DNA from: an uncultured Bacilli bacterium
GTDB taxonomy: Bacteria > Bacillota_I > Bacilli_A > RF39 > UBA660
DNA: 12,510 bases
Reading direction: 5' to 3'
Assembly: GCA_947628725.1 (NCBI GenBank)
Contig: CANRAQ010000031.1
Location: forward strand, 1-12,510
The notes under the pieces are model-generated. The model worked only from the letters and a program-made list of their open reading frames with translations. It did not search any database and had not been told where the DNA came from. Both the position numbers and the translations under genes were made by a program. This document shows, piece by piece, positions 12,258 through 12,510 of this stretch (position 1 is its first letter; each line of letters opens with the position of its first letter).

Positions 12258-12287
12258 AGGGCTAATTTATTTAGTCCTTTATTTTTT
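12258..12287 (+). terminator. Intrinsic terminator after the three-small-gene cassette
   Basis: AGGGCTAA (12258-12265) pairs with TTAGTCCT (12271-12278), including one G-U pair, around TTTAT. It is followed by TTATTTTTT. Confidence 0.75.
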
Positions 12288-12308
12288 GTAAATTTTTTCA
12301 AAAAACAC

Positions 12309-12337
12309 TTGCATTTTTTTTTTTTTGATATTATAAT
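12309..12337 (+). promoter_or_regulatory. Prepilin-gene promoter with a run of 13 T in its spacer
   Basis: TTGCAT (12309-12314), a 17-bp spacer and TATAAT (12332-12337). The T-tract runs from 12314 to 12326, taking in the last base of the -35 and most of the spacer. Slippage in the tract would change the spacing directly. Confidence 0.7.
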
Positions 12338-12366
12338 GGTAATAATGATAGGAGAAGTAGATATAT

Positions 12367-12510
12367 ATGAATAAAAAAGCATTCACATTAATAGAGTTAT
12401 TAGCAGTAATAGTAATACTAGCCATAATAGCCCTAATAGCAGTACCAATAATAATAAATATAATAAGAGATACAAAAGAAAAATCAAGAGAAATAAGTAA
12501 AGATTTATAT
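12367..12510 (+). CDS. Type IV prepilin/pseudopilin-like protein, N-terminal part (3' truncated by window edge)
   Basis: ATG 12367 follows AGGAG (12350-12354) at a slightly long 12-nt distance. The 48 visible residues begin MNKKAFTLIELLAVIVILAI. This is the class III signal of type IV pilins: a short basic leader, then FTLIEL with the conserved Glu at +5, then a ~20-residue hydrophobic helix (to about INII) and a charged stretch RDTKEKSREISKDLY. Cleavage by the prepilin peptidase would fall after Ala5, where Gly is usual. Such proteins build type IV pili, competence pili or type II secretion pseudopili. The rest of the gene and the assembly genes are outside the window, so major pilin versus minor pseudopilin cannot be told. 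Confidence 0.85.
   Translation, partial: MNKKAFTLIELLAVIVILAIIALIAVPIIINIIRDTKEKSREISKDLY

Noticed and set aside
12197..12382. 61-aa minus-strand ORF
   Set aside because: Runs through the terminator, poly-T tract and pilin promoter; the Lys-rich part is the reverse of the T-run.

Overview
This is a very AT-rich chromosomal window from a low-GC Gram-positive bacterium (Bacillota). The basis is AAGGAGG-type ribosome binding sites, TTG starts, sigma-A-like promoters with 17-bp spacers, many intrinsic terminators, a PcrA-type helicase and BclA-like collagen proteins of the kind found on spore surfaces. TGA is read as stop (an ATGA stop/start overlap near 11944), so the code is standard. A spore-forming anaerobe of a gut Clostridia or Erysipelotrichales/RF39-like lineage is the best guess, but the taxon is inference.

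Left end (1-1221): the C-terminal part of an FtsX/MacB-like ABC transporter permease ends at a terminator. A 440-bp stretch without a long gene follows, and it holds the most interesting element: a complete type I toxin-antitoxin-like locus. It has a consensus promoter at 818-846, a 25-residue hydrophobic peptide gene (925-1002) whose ribosome binding site lies in a hairpin, a terminator at 1053-1092, and a converging near-perfect consensus promoter (1122-1150) for an antisense RNA of about 115 nt that ends just past the toxin stop codon. The 5' leader of the toxin mRNA carries two segments identical to parts of the antisense RNA, so it can pair with its own 3' UTR.

Middle (1222-6299): an unrecognised 231-aa gene runs into a bidirectional terminator shared with a minus-strand spore-surface cluster. 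The cluster has three collagen-like (Gly-Pro-Thr) proteins and a GT2 glycosyltransferase with a TPR-like tail. Two collagen genes and the glycosyltransferase form one operon, and the third collagen gene stands alone upstream. All three proteins begin with the same short motif, once the third start is corrected to a TTG. Two have sigma-K-like promoter candidates. The arrangement resembles BclA/SgtA-type exosporium glycoprotein loci.

Right part (6459-12510): divergent from the collagen genes is a putative HExxH metalloprotein with a small overlapping partner. Next come a solitary NMT1/SsuA-like substrate-binding protein with a membrane anchor, the PcrA helicase, and three tightly packed small genes of unknown function. 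The window ends inside a type IV prepilin-like gene. Its promoter has a run of 13 T inside a 17-bp spacer, which makes it a candidate for phase variation.
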